Source: a virus. From it: DNA of 38,350 bases. The notes below the pieces were generated by a model that saw only the letters and a program-made list of their open reading frames with translations, was not told the origin of the DNA and ran no database searches. The stretch is taken from IMG/VR virus record IMGVR_UViG_3300031951_000496, positions 1 to 38,350 of that record; one strand, 5' to 3'. This document shows positions 17,500 to 25,006 of the stretch, piece after piece (within the stretch, counting starts at the first letter, position 1; each line of letters opens with the position of its first letter). A program made the translations under genes and the position numbers.

Positions 17500-18099
17500 T
17501 TAGAGATGCAGCCCGGTCAAAGAATCGTCTTGACCAAAGTTACCAATGGGAAAAGTATTGAACGACAGACTGATCCGTGTGTCTTTTCCTGCTACCGTCT
17601 CGACCATGTGTGTTAGGTGAGAGGGGAATATAAACATTCTGCCCGTGTAGACTTCCATCCACCAGGACTCAGAGTTGTAAGTGTTCCAGTCTTGTGTCGG
17701 TGTCTTTAGCTGCTGATAACCGTCACGGTAAAAATATATCTTGTCTGTCTTTTTGTCGGCCTGGGGGTACAGCACACCACTGATGAATGAGTTAGGGTGA
17801 GCGTGTTTGTGATGGAACTGCCCAGGCTCGGTGTAATTGCACCAAGACTGCGTGATACGCAACGTAGTCTCGTTCTTAGGGGCGTAGACAGATTTGAAGT
17901 AGCTGGCAACAGACTGCTCAACAAAGTCCTTGATACCTTTTAGTTCTGGGTTCTTGAGTATTGTGTTATCTGCGCTAGTGGTGTTACCCATGTTGTTGCG
18001 CTTCTCTTGGTTTTTGATAAACGCAATTTCTGTCTCGGTAAAGTCTCTCCCGAGATTAAACATACCAAGCGCAGTAGGAAATAAGTTATGAATTTCCAA
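17500..18099 (-). CDS. 2-oxoglutarate/Fe(II) oxygenase (TIGR02466 / 2OG-FeII_Oxy_5 type)
   Basis: 199 residues from a TTG start at 18099, chosen because GAGGA (18109-18105) lies 5 bases upstream, the overlap with the preceding gene is then only 14 bases, and the length suits the family. An ATG at 18180 would add 27 unrelated residues. The iron site is H97/H99/H101 (HHKHAHPNSFISGVLY) with distal H164 in FPSHLTHMV, and R175 in RISLSFNTF binds the keto acid. Family members hydroxylate an unknown substrate. Such oxygenases are frequent auxiliary genes in aquatic phages. Its place among fibre genes suggests modification of a fibre or host surface molecule, but this is inference. Confidence 0.88.
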   Translation of the reverse strand: MEIHNLFPTALGMFNLGRDFTETEIAFIKNQEKRNNMGNTTSADNTILKNPELKGIKDFVEQSVASYFKSVYAPKNETTLRITQSWCNYTEPGQFHHKHAHPNSFISGVLYPQADKKTDKIYFYRDGYQQLKTPTQDWNTYNSESWWMEVYTGRMFIFPSHLTHMVETVAGKDTRISLSFNTFPIGNFGQDDSLTGLHL

Positions 18100-18349
18100 T
18101 TGCGTCCTCAAGCACCTTTTGCTGGCCCATGATCTCTTCGATCTGCTCTGGTAGCCATATAGTGTTGATAGAGTCTTCAAAGGCTTTTATCTTTGCCATT
18201 GTGTCTTCTATCTCTTCTTTTGTCGGCTGTGGCCTAGGATCTTCCCAACGAGTAAACCCAACACCCCCAGTCCACTCCCACTTAGCACCTGGACGAAGCA
18301 AGTGCATAGCCATGTCAATACCCCAAAAACGATAGATTTGTGTTTTCAT
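18086..18349 (-). CDS. Small XkdW-like tail-region protein
   Basis: 87 residues. The N-terminus (FWGIDMAMHLLRPGAKWEW) and the central PRPQPTKEEIEDTM resemble the XkdW-type family of short proteins encoded beside tail fibres, in which a LRPGA motif precedes a Trp-rich strand and a PTxEEI helix. The C-terminal half is an acidic helix. It starts 4 bases inside the Gly-rich fibre gene stop. It may help fibre assembly; no direct evidence. Confidence 0.8.
   Translation of the reverse strand: MKTQIYRFWGIDMAMHLLRPGAKWEWTGGVGFTRWEDPRPQPTKEEIEDTMAKIKAFEDSINTIWLPEQIEEIMGQQKVLEDAIGNS
18105..18109 (-). promoter_or_regulatory. Ribosome-binding site that fixes a TTG start
   Basis: GAGGA lies 5 bases before the TTG at 18099, inside the last codons of the XkdW-like gene. 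It decides the start of the oxygenase gene. Confidence 0.65.
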
Positions 18350-20022
18350 TGATTTGTCTTAATGATTACTACCCCTGACCCACCAGCAGCACCAGCCAAT
18401 CCCTGACCACCACCGCCACCGCCACCGCCTGTATTTGTTGTTCCTGCTGTAGCACTACCTGTGGAGTGTTTACCAGCACCACCACCACCTGTGCCACCTG
18501 TACCATCAGTTCCAGTAAGGTACCCTGCTCCGCCGCCACCACCGGCGTATGTAACAGAGGTTCCTGTAATAGAAGACGCAGTTCCATTACCACCATTACC
18601 ACCATTGTTGCCAGAACCAGCACTACCTGTTGCACTTGCACCTCCACCACCGCCGCCAGAAGACCCGCCAGGAGCGCCAGCGCCACCATTACTACCTTGA
18701 GATGGAGATGTATTTGGTGTATTGCCTGCTCCTCCAGCCCCATCCTGTGCGCCTCCGCCACCTGAGCCTCCAGAGCCTCCAGCAAGAGGAGAAACATACC
18801 CGTTACCAAACCCACCACCAGTAGATGTAATGCTACTAAATACAGAATCAGAGCCTTTTACTCCGTTTGATTCTGACGCTGCACCACCAGCACCGCCGCC
18901 GCCAACAGTAATTGTGTATTCAGTACCGGCAGTTACTGAAAGGCCTGTACCGGCTAAATACCCACCAGCACCACCAGCACCTCGTCCACCGCCAGGACCA
19001 GATGCGCCTCCACCTCCACCTCCACCGGCTATCACTAGGTAGTCAATAGACGTAACACCAGTAGGGCACACCCATTTAGTAGACGATTTAAATGTAAATA
19101 CAGATTGGTTAGGGGCTGTGTATTTAAGAACAATAATTCCAGAGCCACCAGAGCCACCTACCGAGTTTGTGCTTGGGGCTGTGACACCGCCACCACCGCC
19201 ACCTCCACCTGTATTAACACCACCACCCACACCATTTACAGTTCCTGATATGGAACCCGCACCGCCTCCGCCTGTTCCACCAGTACCAGCAGTCCCGCCC
19301 GCAAAAGTGCCACCACCACCACCACCAGCTCTAGTGACCGATGTTCCTGTAATTGATGATGCAGTCCCTGCCCCACCATTTCCACCAGCAGTAGATGTTC
19401 CATTTGCTCCCACTGCACTTGCTCCGCCGCCTCCACCACCACCATAGTTAGGTGCTGAGTCCGAACCAGAGCCGCCATCGTTTCCTTGTGATGGCGACGT
19501 ATTGGGTGTGTTTCCTAATCCACCAGACCCGCCCCTAGCACCACCGCCACCTGAACCACCATTAAGACCTGTAATACTGCCGCCTCGCCCTCCTCCACCG
19601 CCACCTGCTGAAGATATTGTGCTAAATGTTGAAGTTGATCCAGAGGTTCCAACGGCATTGTCCCCACCAGCACCGCCACCGCCAACAGTAATTGTATAAT
19701 CCGTTCCAGCAGTTACCGATAAACCGGTTCCTGTTCTGTATCCACCAGCGCCGCCACCAGCACCGACACCAGCACCACCGTCGATGCCGCCACCCCCACC
19801 GCCACCTCCAGCAACTACAAGATATTCAACTACAGTAACCCCTGTGGGGCTAGTCCAAGTACCAGATGCGGTAAAAATCTGTGTAACAACATAGCCTTTT
19901 CCAGGCCAAGTATTTGACTGTAGTGCGTAGTACATAGCGCTCAATGACCATATACCACTTGCGCCTAATAAAGACGGAGCATTCTGCTTACCTAAAATAC
20001 TACCGTTGTCACGGATAGTCAT
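18346..20022 (-). CDS. Glycine-rich tail fibre/adhesin with internal duplication
   Basis: 558 residues. After a short head (1-46), two related halves follow, about 47-300 and 307-558. Each starts with a beta unit (TASGTWTSPTGVTVVEYLVVAGG; FKSSTKWVCPTGVTSIDYLVIAGG), then alternates long Gly runs with Ser/Thr-rich strands. LSVTAGT-D/E-YTITVGGGGAGG recurs at 101-120 and 361-380, exactly 260 residues apart. Such Gly-rich domains form packed polyglycine helices in phage adhesins that recognise surface receptors. ATG overlaps the upstream stop by 1 base. The long Pro-rich open frames on the other strand are reflections of GGN codons. Confidence 0.9.
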   Translation of the reverse strand: MTIRDNGSILGKQNAPSLLGASGIWSLSAMYYALQSNTWPGKGYVVTQIFTASGTWTSPTGVTVVEYLVVAGGGGGGGGIDGGAGVGAGGGAGGYRTGTGLSVTAGTDYTITVGGGGAGGDNAVGTSGSTSTFSTISSAGGGGGGRGGSITGLNGGSGGGGARGGSGGLGNTPNTSPSQGNDGGSGSDSAPNYGGGGGGGASAVGANGTSTAGGNGGAGTASSITGTSVTRAGGGGGGTFAGGTAGTGGTGGGGAGSISGTVNGVGGGVNTGGGGGGGGVTAPSTNSVGGSGGSGIIVLKYTAPNQSVFTFKSSTKWVCPTGVTSIDYLVIAGGGGGGGASGPGGGRGAGGAGGYLAGTGLSVTAGTEYTITVGGGGAGGAASESNGVKGSDSVFSSITSTGGGFGNGYVSPLAGGSGGSGGGGAQDGAGGAGNTPNTSPSQGSNGGAGAPGGSSGGGGGGASATGSAGSGNNGGNGGNGTASSITGTSVTYAGGGGGAGYLTGTDGTGGTGGGGAGKHSTGSATAGTTNTGGGGGGGGQGLAGAAGGSGVVIIKTNQ

Positions 20023-20396
20023 TAGCTGATTTCCTCATAAGAGCAGACCACCTTCAGGTCACTTGCCGCACTAGCCGTAGCCCCGATGGACTTGTCTTCT
20101 TCTAAGTATATGTAGCTGTCTTTGTCGATGACTATTAGCGTAGCATCAGCAGGTACTGTCGCCGTGCTAACAATCTGTGTCGCCGTTCCACCAATATCAT
20201 CTTGGGAATAAACGCTGACCGTTATGTCTGCGGCTGTTGACCCGTCTACATTAGATACGTACAGAGAGTTAATTTTAAATACTTTGCCAGAGCTGGCGGC
20301 ATTACTTACAACAGCGGTGGCGTTCGTGGTACTTAAATCAACAACCGCTGTTTTGCCTGTAATGGTTGTCGGGCTTGCAATGTTTGGCGCTGCCAT
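20022..20396 (-). CDS. Small beta-rich virion-type protein
   Basis: 124 residues, Ala/Thr/Ser-rich and beta-rich (KTAVVDLSTTNATAVVSNAA, VFKINSLYVSNVDGSTAADI). The composition and strand pattern suit an Ig-like or jelly-roll accessory domain. Proteins of this type sit between fibre genes in aquatic phages. No signal peptide or enzyme motif. A clear ribosome-binding site (TAGGAG) precedes ATG. Function unknown; structural by context. Confidence 0.82.
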   Translation of the reverse strand: MAAPNIASPTTITGKTAVVDLSTTNATAVVSNAASSGKVFKINSLYVSNVDGSTAADITVSVYSQDDIGGTATQIVSTATVPADATLIVIDKDSYIYLEEDKSIGATASAASDLKVVCSYEEIS

Positions 20397-20405
20397 TTAA
20401 AACTC

Positions 20406-21473
20406 CTATCCAAAAATCATTGAGTACATGACTGCCTGCGCTTTGGTCGCACCAGCCGCTGTAGGGGCCGCACTTGTCCATGTCGTTCCGTTAGATGTAA
20501 GCACATTACCATTAGTGCCAGGAGCAACAAACTGGACTGCTGAACCGCCATTACCAAGAATTACGTTATTTGCAGTAAGTGTCGTAGCACCAGTACCACC
20601 ATTTCCAACGGGTAGTGTTCCCGTAATTTGGGTTGCAAGATTTACTCCTGACAACGTACCACCAAGGGTTAGGTTCCCAGAGGTAGTTACGCTTCCCGTA
20701 AGTGTGATGCCGTTGACAGTGCCTGTTCCACCTACGCTTGTTACCGTACCGTTCCCTGTGCCTGCGCCTATAGCTGTGCGGAAGTCTGTGTCTGACAAAG
20801 AAGAAACGCTGTTGTCGGCGTTAAAGCGAGGGAAGGTAATAGCGCTTGGGTTGGTTATGGTGAATAGATTTGCACCTAGGGTAGTAGCTCCCAATCCAGT
20901 ACGGGCCGCTGACTGAGAAGTACCACCCGTACCACCATTAGTAACTGCTAAAGCCCCTGTAACCGCATCAGAAGAAGCCAGGTTTACCGCACCAAACGCA
21001 AGAGATGTTCCTGACCGGCGCAAGACTTGGTTGTCTGTACCAGCAGCGATGCTTGCATTATCTGCCGTAGAGTTACCGGTGACCCCCAAAACAGAAAGGG
21101 CTGAACCTTGGGCTAGGTTAGCAAACCCAAGCCTGGCTGATATGGCTGGCGTAATAGTCGTTCCATCTACATACATCGACCGTTCAGCAGGGTAGGTTAC
21201 GAAAATGTCTTTGGTGCCAGCGCCCCAGTTAACGGCATTGCCTGAATTAGAGGACTCTAAAATTGTGTCTCGGCTAAGTGTGGTACCTGAAGACGTATAG
21301 GTTCCAATCCCTACTTCCCAATCGGTGCCGTTTGTTACAGCGTAGTACGTGGTGTTTCCATCTCCGATCACCGAAAACGATTGGTATCCTGTTACCGCAC
21401 CCGCAAGCGTATATGCGCCAGTGCTAGTGGTTGTCGTTGTTTCTTTAACTCTGTCTTTTAAAACAAGTGGCAT
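20406..21473 (-). CDS. Tail fibre protein
   Basis: 355 residues. The N-terminus (MPLVLKDRVKETTTTTSTGA, then YTLAGAVTGYQSFSVIGDGN) is the common phage-fibre leader, with the conserved AERSMYVDG segment ending it near 137. Residues 240-330 are the GTVTSVGGTGTVNG / LPVGNGGTG module shared with the S74 fibre. The C-terminus (AGATKAQAVMYSMIFG) replaces a chaperone domain with a short helix, a form also seen in marine phages. It probably forms the proximal or side fibre. A GAGGATAG site precedes ATG. Confidence 0.88.
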   Translation of the reverse strand: MPLVLKDRVKETTTTTSTGAYTLAGAVTGYQSFSVIGDGNTTYYAVTNGTDWEVGIGTYTSSGTTLSRDTILESSNSGNAVNWGAGTKDIFVTYPAERSMYVDGTTITPAISARLGFANLAQGSALSVLGVTGNSTADNASIAAGTDNQVLRRSGTSLAFGAVNLASSDAVTGALAVTNGGTGGTSQSAARTGLGATTLGANLFTITNPSAITFPRFNADNSVSSLSDTDFRTAIGAGTGNGTVTSVGGTGTVNGITLTGSVTTSGNLTLGGTLSGVNLATQITGTLPVGNGGTGATTLTANNVILGNGGSAVQFVAPGTNGNVLTSNGTTWTSAAPTAAGATKAQAVMYSMIFG

Positions 21474-21483
21474 GATCTATCCT

Positions 21484-22107
21484 CTATGCGGCAATTGGCA
21501 ACCAATTTGCTGTCTGCTGATCATCAATTTCTACCCAATTAGGATTTTGTTGATCATCAATCTCACCCCAATTTGCAATCTGAGCATCATTAATGACTAA
21601 CCAATTTGGGCTTTGCCTTTTTGGAGCAAAAGTAACTATTACTAAATTTGCTGTTCCTGGCGTTATTACAATACTTTGAACGACATTTGGGGCACTGGTA
21701 GTTGTTACTATTGCTCCAGTTCCAGGGAACGATACCGCACCAATGGCTATGTTTGGTGCGAATCCAGCAAACGTTGCTGCTCCCGTTAAAGTTTCAATTG
21801 CTCTATTTGTGACTGGATCCTGACCTTGCGCTGTTATGACACCAGTTCCGGGTATAACACTAAAATGAAGGCTTGGAGCAGCACCAACAATAGATACGGC
21901 ACCAGTAGACGGAATTGATACTTGACCAGCAATAACAACGCTTGGAGCAGACCCTATTAAAACAGTCTGACCAGTTGGCGTTATATATACTTCTCTAAAT
22001 GTCGGAGCATAGCCCTGGGTCGTAATGCTCCCAGTTGCAGGAACAATTGATATTCCCCCCTCTTCAGATGCAAAGGGGACTCCAGAAAACGGGGCTTGTG
22101 CAAACAT
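21484..22107 (-). CDS. Repetitive beta protein with C-terminal NW repeats
   Basis: 207 residues. Residues 20-160 hold about six loosely related units of 22-27 residues with the core P-x-TG-x(4-6)-G-x-AP (PATGSITTQGYAPTF, PSTGAVSIVGAAPSL). The end is three 11-residue repeats, NWxxI-N/D-D-x-Q-xx, plus a fourth partial NW. Repeats of this NW type finish phage fibre-region proteins I have seen. Between two other virion-type genes; probably a fibre or decoration subunit. No recognised catalytic domain. Confidence 0.82.
   Translation of the reverse strand: MFAQAPFSGVPFASEEGGISIVPATGSITTQGYAPTFREVYITPTGQTVLIGSAPSVVIAGQVSIPSTGAVSIVGAAPSLHFSVIPGTGVITAQGQDPVTNRAIETLTGAATFAGFAPNIAIGAVSFPGTGAIVTTTSAPNVVQSIVITPGTANLVIVTFAPKRQSPNWLVINDAQIANWGEIDDQQNPNWVEIDDQQTANWLPIAA
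21487..21606 (-). repeat. 33-base tandem repeat coding NW-x2-I-(N/D)-D-x-Q units
   Basis: Three full units of 33 bases and one partial lie at the 3' end of the gene. GATCATCAAT recurs in the first two on the plus strand. The period matches 11 residues. Confidence 0.8.
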
Positions 22108-22123
22108 CTTGCCCCCTTACTGT

Positions 22124-22591
22124 TTAGGTAAGAGTGAAGACGCCAGTAGCTGCCGGGAGAACCGTAAGAGTATTGGGCGAAGTGACTGTAAATTGTGAGC
22201 TTGATAGCTGGCAGAAACAAACCAACTTACGAGCAGAAGCCACACCCGCCGATGTTCCATACGTAATCACAGCGTACCGAATGTTTGTTAACGACGCACC
22301 GGAAGCAGTAAATGTCAAACCCGCTGTTGAGTAGGTGAACTTCATTTGCTTAGCCGATGCGCCCGTTGTCCACTGGCCGGTAGCCGGAACAAGAGCTTTA
22401 CCACCACTCACGTATCCGCCGGTCGCAGAGATCTGGGCCGTCAGAGAAGCAAACGTGCTGAGGGTAAAGGTCGAAGCATTACTGGAAGTACGGAACAGCG
22501 CCATCTTGAAGTTACCAGCACCGAGTTCAATCGTCCCGTTGCCGATGTAGCGTTTGGCAGTGTTATACAGTTGCCATGCGGTTGCAGCCAT
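22124..22591 (-). CDS. Small virion-type protein (MAATAWQLYNTAK family)
   Basis: 155 residues. It begins with MAATAWQLYNTAKRYIGNG, followed by IELGAGNFKMALFRTSSNAST and a Thr/Ser-rich beta region; this order is shared by a family of phage structural proteins with the protein at 23459-23875 (SFKEELYEGIHNLLTDTIKI...). A GAGGAG site precedes ATG. No enzyme features. It probably decorates the tail or head; name unknown. Confidence 0.84.
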   Translation of the reverse strand: MAATAWQLYNTAKRYIGNGTIELGAGNFKMALFRTSSNASTFTLSTFASLTAQISATGGYVSGGKALVPATGQWTTGASAKQMKFTYSTAGLTFTASGASLTNIRYAVITYGTSAGVASARKLVCFCQLSSSQFTVTSPNTLTVLPAATGVFTLT

Positions 22592-22592
22592 T

Positions 22593-23459
22593 TTAAATCT
22601 CCTCTAAGTCTGCGCGAGAAGCGCCAGTTTCCAAAATTTGACGAAGTAATCCGCCGTAGATTTCCAACTCCATCACATCACCCATACAGGCAATTAAGTC
22701 AATAAACTCTTTGGCCTGCGAAACCATCCACGGATTACAGTGAAAAACTTTGCCGCCGACACGCACAGGAATGACCATCTGATCATCATTTTCTTGCTGC
22801 TCGTAAGCATGGTGCGATCCATCTTCCAAACAAGAATCACACCCAAAGATGTGAAAACGCTTGAATCCCAACATTCTAAACAAAGGCAAAGCCCGTAACA
22901 AGACGGTAGAACCGCCAGGAACGGGATACCAATTGGCGTATTCGGTCGCCAGAATGTCACTAATCTCTTCCGCGCTGGTGTGCCAGATATACGTCCTGTC
23001 CTTGGGCAGCTTGTCAAAGACCGTCGGGTCACACTGCGATGCAATAAAGTATTTGCAGTCCGGGATGATGTTTTCTACAAACCGTGCATTGAACGGCCTG
23101 GCGTCTACCATGACCATCGCAGAAGGCATCACCCCCGCGTCGATACAGTATTGGTAGGCGTTGTTCAAAGTAATGAGCTTCACGCCCTGGCGGCGCAGGC
23201 TCTTAATCTCTTGGATGTACTCACGCAGGGACGGTCCGCCCCCAACAATCATCGCCTCCACCTCGTTAGTCGGATGGGGAGCAATCTGCTGGAAGCCCTT
23301 GCTGATGTTAGTTGCAACGTTCTTCTTTAAGAGATCCAGGTCTATGTTTAACGACCCACACATCTCAAAGTCTTCCGCTGGCATCCAGGTCTCATGCTCA
23401 GTCGGCGGAATCTGAGATACCACTACAGTCGGTGGCTCGGAGAAAAACGAAGCGAACAT
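22593..23459 (-). CDS. MptE-like / DUF115 family protein
   Basis: 288 residues. Motifs of the DUF115 group (6-hydroxymethylpterin diphosphokinase MptE-like, also found in motility accessory and glycosylation proteins) are seen: IVGGGPSL (71-78), VKLITLNNA (93-101), VDARP (118-122), GGSTV (182-186), FGCDSC (205-210) and HHAYEQ (216-221). A nucleotide-sugar or diphosphate-linked transfer is inferred for this Rossmann-like fold, with no substrate known. It overlaps the previous stop by 1 base and is embedded in fibre genes, so it could modify phage fibres or a host polysaccharide. The family call is solid; activity is not. Confidence 0.88.
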   Translation of the reverse strand: MFASFFSEPPTVVVSQIPPTEHETWMPAEDFEMCGSLNIDLDLLKKNVATNISKGFQQIAPHPTNEVEAMIVGGGPSLREYIQEIKSLRRQGVKLITLNNAYQYCIDAGVMPSAMVMVDARPFNARFVENIIPDCKYFIASQCDPTVFDKLPKDRTYIWHTSAEEISDILATEYANWYPVPGGSTVLLRALPLFRMLGFKRFHIFGCDSCLEDGSHHAYEQQENDDQMVIPVRVGGKVFHCNPWMVSQAKEFIDLIACMGDVMELEIYGGLLRQILETGASRADLEEI

Positions 23460-23875
23460 TATTGAGACCTTATCAGGGCGGTTGTAGCCGTGTTGGCAGG
23501 CATCGTGACCGTGAATGTTCCGTTAGTCACAATCTTGTCGTTGCCAAAGTTTAGGACTGCTATGGACCTATTTGCCTTGCTAGAGTTGTATATCAAAGCG
23601 CCTCGGCAGGTAAATGACGCCCCGGTCCACTGAGGATTGTCAAAGCTCACATACGCGGTTGTTCCAGACGATTCCACTGTAACATTTGTTACAGTAACTC
23701 CACCGGCTGTGTAGCCTGTTCCAGTGACTTCTTGGTCCGTGGTGTAGACCGTCGTGGATGCCCCTAAATCGGCGTTTGCGGTGTAGAGGGCGATCTTGAT
23801 GGTGTCGGTCAAAAGATTGTGGATACCCTCGTAGAGTTCCTCTTTGAACGACGTTGTCTGTGTTTGAGTGATCAT
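23459..23875 (-). CDS. Conserved virion-type protein, beta-rich
   Basis: 138 residues. The helix SFKEELYEGIHNLLTD at 9-24 precedes a beta domain (YTTDQEVTGTGYTAGGVTVTN, FTCRGALIYNS, ANRSIAVLNFG). This is a widespread family in phages with fibre-rich tails, of unknown function. It carries palindrome copy 5. ATG overlaps the adaptor stop by 4 bases. Probably a tail or decoration subunit. Confidence 0.85.
   Translation of the reverse strand: MITQTQTTSFKEELYEGIHNLLTDTIKIALYTANADLGASTTVYTTDQEVTGTGYTAGGVTVTNVTVESSGTTAYVSFDNPQWTGASFTCRGALIYNSSKANRSIAVLNFGNDKIVTNGTFTVTMPANTATTALIRSQ
23676..23695. repeat. Palindrome copy 5 (TGTAACA-N2-TGTTACA family)
   Basis: ACTGTAACATTTGTTACAGT, identical in all 20 bases to copy 1, which is about 20.5 kb away in an unrelated gene. 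It codes T-V-T-N-V-T. Confidence 0.9.
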
Positions 23876-24528
23876 CTAATCGGCACTCTAATCTGGCCAT
23901 TACGGTAGGCGTCTGACCGGTTCTTACCTTCGCTGAGCTGTTTCAGAACGCTCATAGCCTCGTTGTACCGGGCCGTGTAATTGGCAATCGTATCTGGCTC
24001 GCTCTTCATGAACGCCGCGGCCTCCAGCAGAGCACCGTACAGCAGCACCGAATCAAAGTTATCCCCAAGCCAGGACGTACCAGCCGTCACAATCGACTCG
24101 GGGTAATAGAAGTAGTGCAGCTCCATCGTGTAGTTAGCGTCCGGCGTCGGTCCCAGGATGAACGTGTTCTCATCCCATAGGCCGTAGTACAGCGGCTTGC
24201 CTGATGTCGTCGGATACGGATACGCCTGGCGGATGAAGTTCACATCCTTGTCCAGCAGGTACTCGTACTCGCCTGTCACGGGATCAATGACCGCCAAGGA
24301 GAAGGTAGACAGCCAATCTACGGGGGCGGACAGATACTGATTCCCACCGGTTGTTATACCAGTAGAGTTCTTCCGCAGGGCAAGAATCTGAATTGAATTG
24401 TAGATCCGCTGTTCTGCTTCTTGTACAAACGTAGCTATCTGGCTGGCAGAGGTAAACGATCCCACTGTTTCTGGGAACTCATTCTCCGCGTAGCCCTTAA
24501 TTGCAGCGGTCAATTCTGTGTAATTCAC
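23872..24528 (-). CDS. Head-tail adaptor (SU10-type)
   Basis: 218 residues, mainly helical at both ends with a beta core. The layout (NYTELTAAIKGYAENEF, FVQEAEQRIYNSI, LSAPVDWLSTFSLAV, KPLYYGLWDENTFILGPTPD, YGALLEAAAFMKSEPD) is that of the phage adaptor family described for SU10-like podoviruses, which forms a ring under the portal. An adaptor is the expected partner of the nozzle protein encoded downstream. It overlaps both neighbours by 4 bases. Good confidence in family. Confidence 0.9.
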   Translation of the reverse strand: MNYTELTAAIKGYAENEFPETVGSFTSASQIATFVQEAEQRIYNSIQILALRKNSTGITTGGNQYLSAPVDWLSTFSLAVIDPVTGEYEYLLDKDVNFIRQAYPYPTTSGKPLYYGLWDENTFILGPTPDANYTMELHYFYYPESIVTAGTSWLGDNFDSVLLYGALLEAAAFMKSEPDTIANYTARYNEAMSVLKQLSEGKNRSDAYRNGQIRVPIR

Positions 24529-24815
24529 GCCATCGGCCCTCTAGCCATTACGCCCTTGGTTGCTGCCCCGGTTCCACGGATTTTGATCCCGTCGGTCTTG
24601 ACATAGTCACGGCCAGGATCGCCAAAGCTCACACGGCCAGCCGGAGTGTTACAAGTAAAGTCCTTGGCAGACAGAGTATTGGGATCGGGAGGACGGCTGA
24701 CAGACAACTTTGCTGCCTTCTCATCGACCACAGAACCCTTCATGGTATGGGGCGTGGCATACAGCTCACCGCTGCCCACCTCTTTGCCCATCACTTTTTT
24801 GCTGAACTTAGCCAT
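24525..24815 (-). CDS. Small protein with RGTGAATKG-MARGPMA C-terminus
   Basis: 96 residues, basic. The last 24 residues (KTDGIKIRGTGAATKG followed by VMARGPMA) are a C-terminal signature I know from many phage genomes, adjacent to head-tail genes. The N-terminal part (MAKFSKKVMGKEVGSGELYA) is lysine-rich. Unknown function. Placed directly before the adaptor and after another basic small gene; a virion or DNA-associated role is inferred. Confidence 0.82.
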   Translation of the reverse strand: MAKFSKKVMGKEVGSGELYATPHTMKGSVVDEKAAKLSVSRPPDPNTLSAKDFTCNTPAGRVSFGDPGRDYVKTDGIKIRGTGAATKGVMARGPMA

Positions 24816-24997
24816 TATCGCCCCCTTACGGATTGACGCTGGTTCATTACCTTTGCCATGCCACGGCCATACTTCTTCATGTCGAGAGAAGTCGGGCCAC
24901 CGGCCTTCATCTTTTTAGCCTTGTGCATAGAAGCCTCATGACCCTTGACGGCCTTCATGGCTTCCTTCTTGGCTACGCTACGCATCTGTTTAGTCAT
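24815..24997 (-). CDS. Tiny basic KAGG-type protein
   Basis: 60 residues, about a third Lys/Arg. The core MKAGG, then MKKYGRGMAKVMNQ, resembles short proteins of aquatic phages in which a Gly-Gly motif separates a basic helix from an MxxxGRxMAKVxNQ tail. The upstream 30 residues are almost all Lys, Ala, Met and Glu. It overlaps the following gene by 1 base. Function unknown; nucleic acid binding is plausible from charge. Confidence 0.78.
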   Translation of the reverse strand: MTKQMRSVAKKEAMKAVKGHEASMHKAKKMKAGGPTSLDMKKYGRGMAKVMNQRQSVRGR

Positions 24998-25006
24998 TTT
25001 GGACTC

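Noticed and set aside
18100-18180. ATG at 18180 as start of the oxygenase
   Set aside because: It adds 27 residues unlike the family and overlaps the upstream gene by 95 bases; TTG at 18099 has a ribosome-binding site.
18461-19699. Long Pro-rich open frames on the plus strand
   Set aside because: They are the complement of GGN-rich codons in the glycine-rich fibre; no start signals and no families.
3138-23695. Palindromes as transcription terminators
   Set aside because: They have only two central bases for a loop, no T tract, and lie mid-gene.
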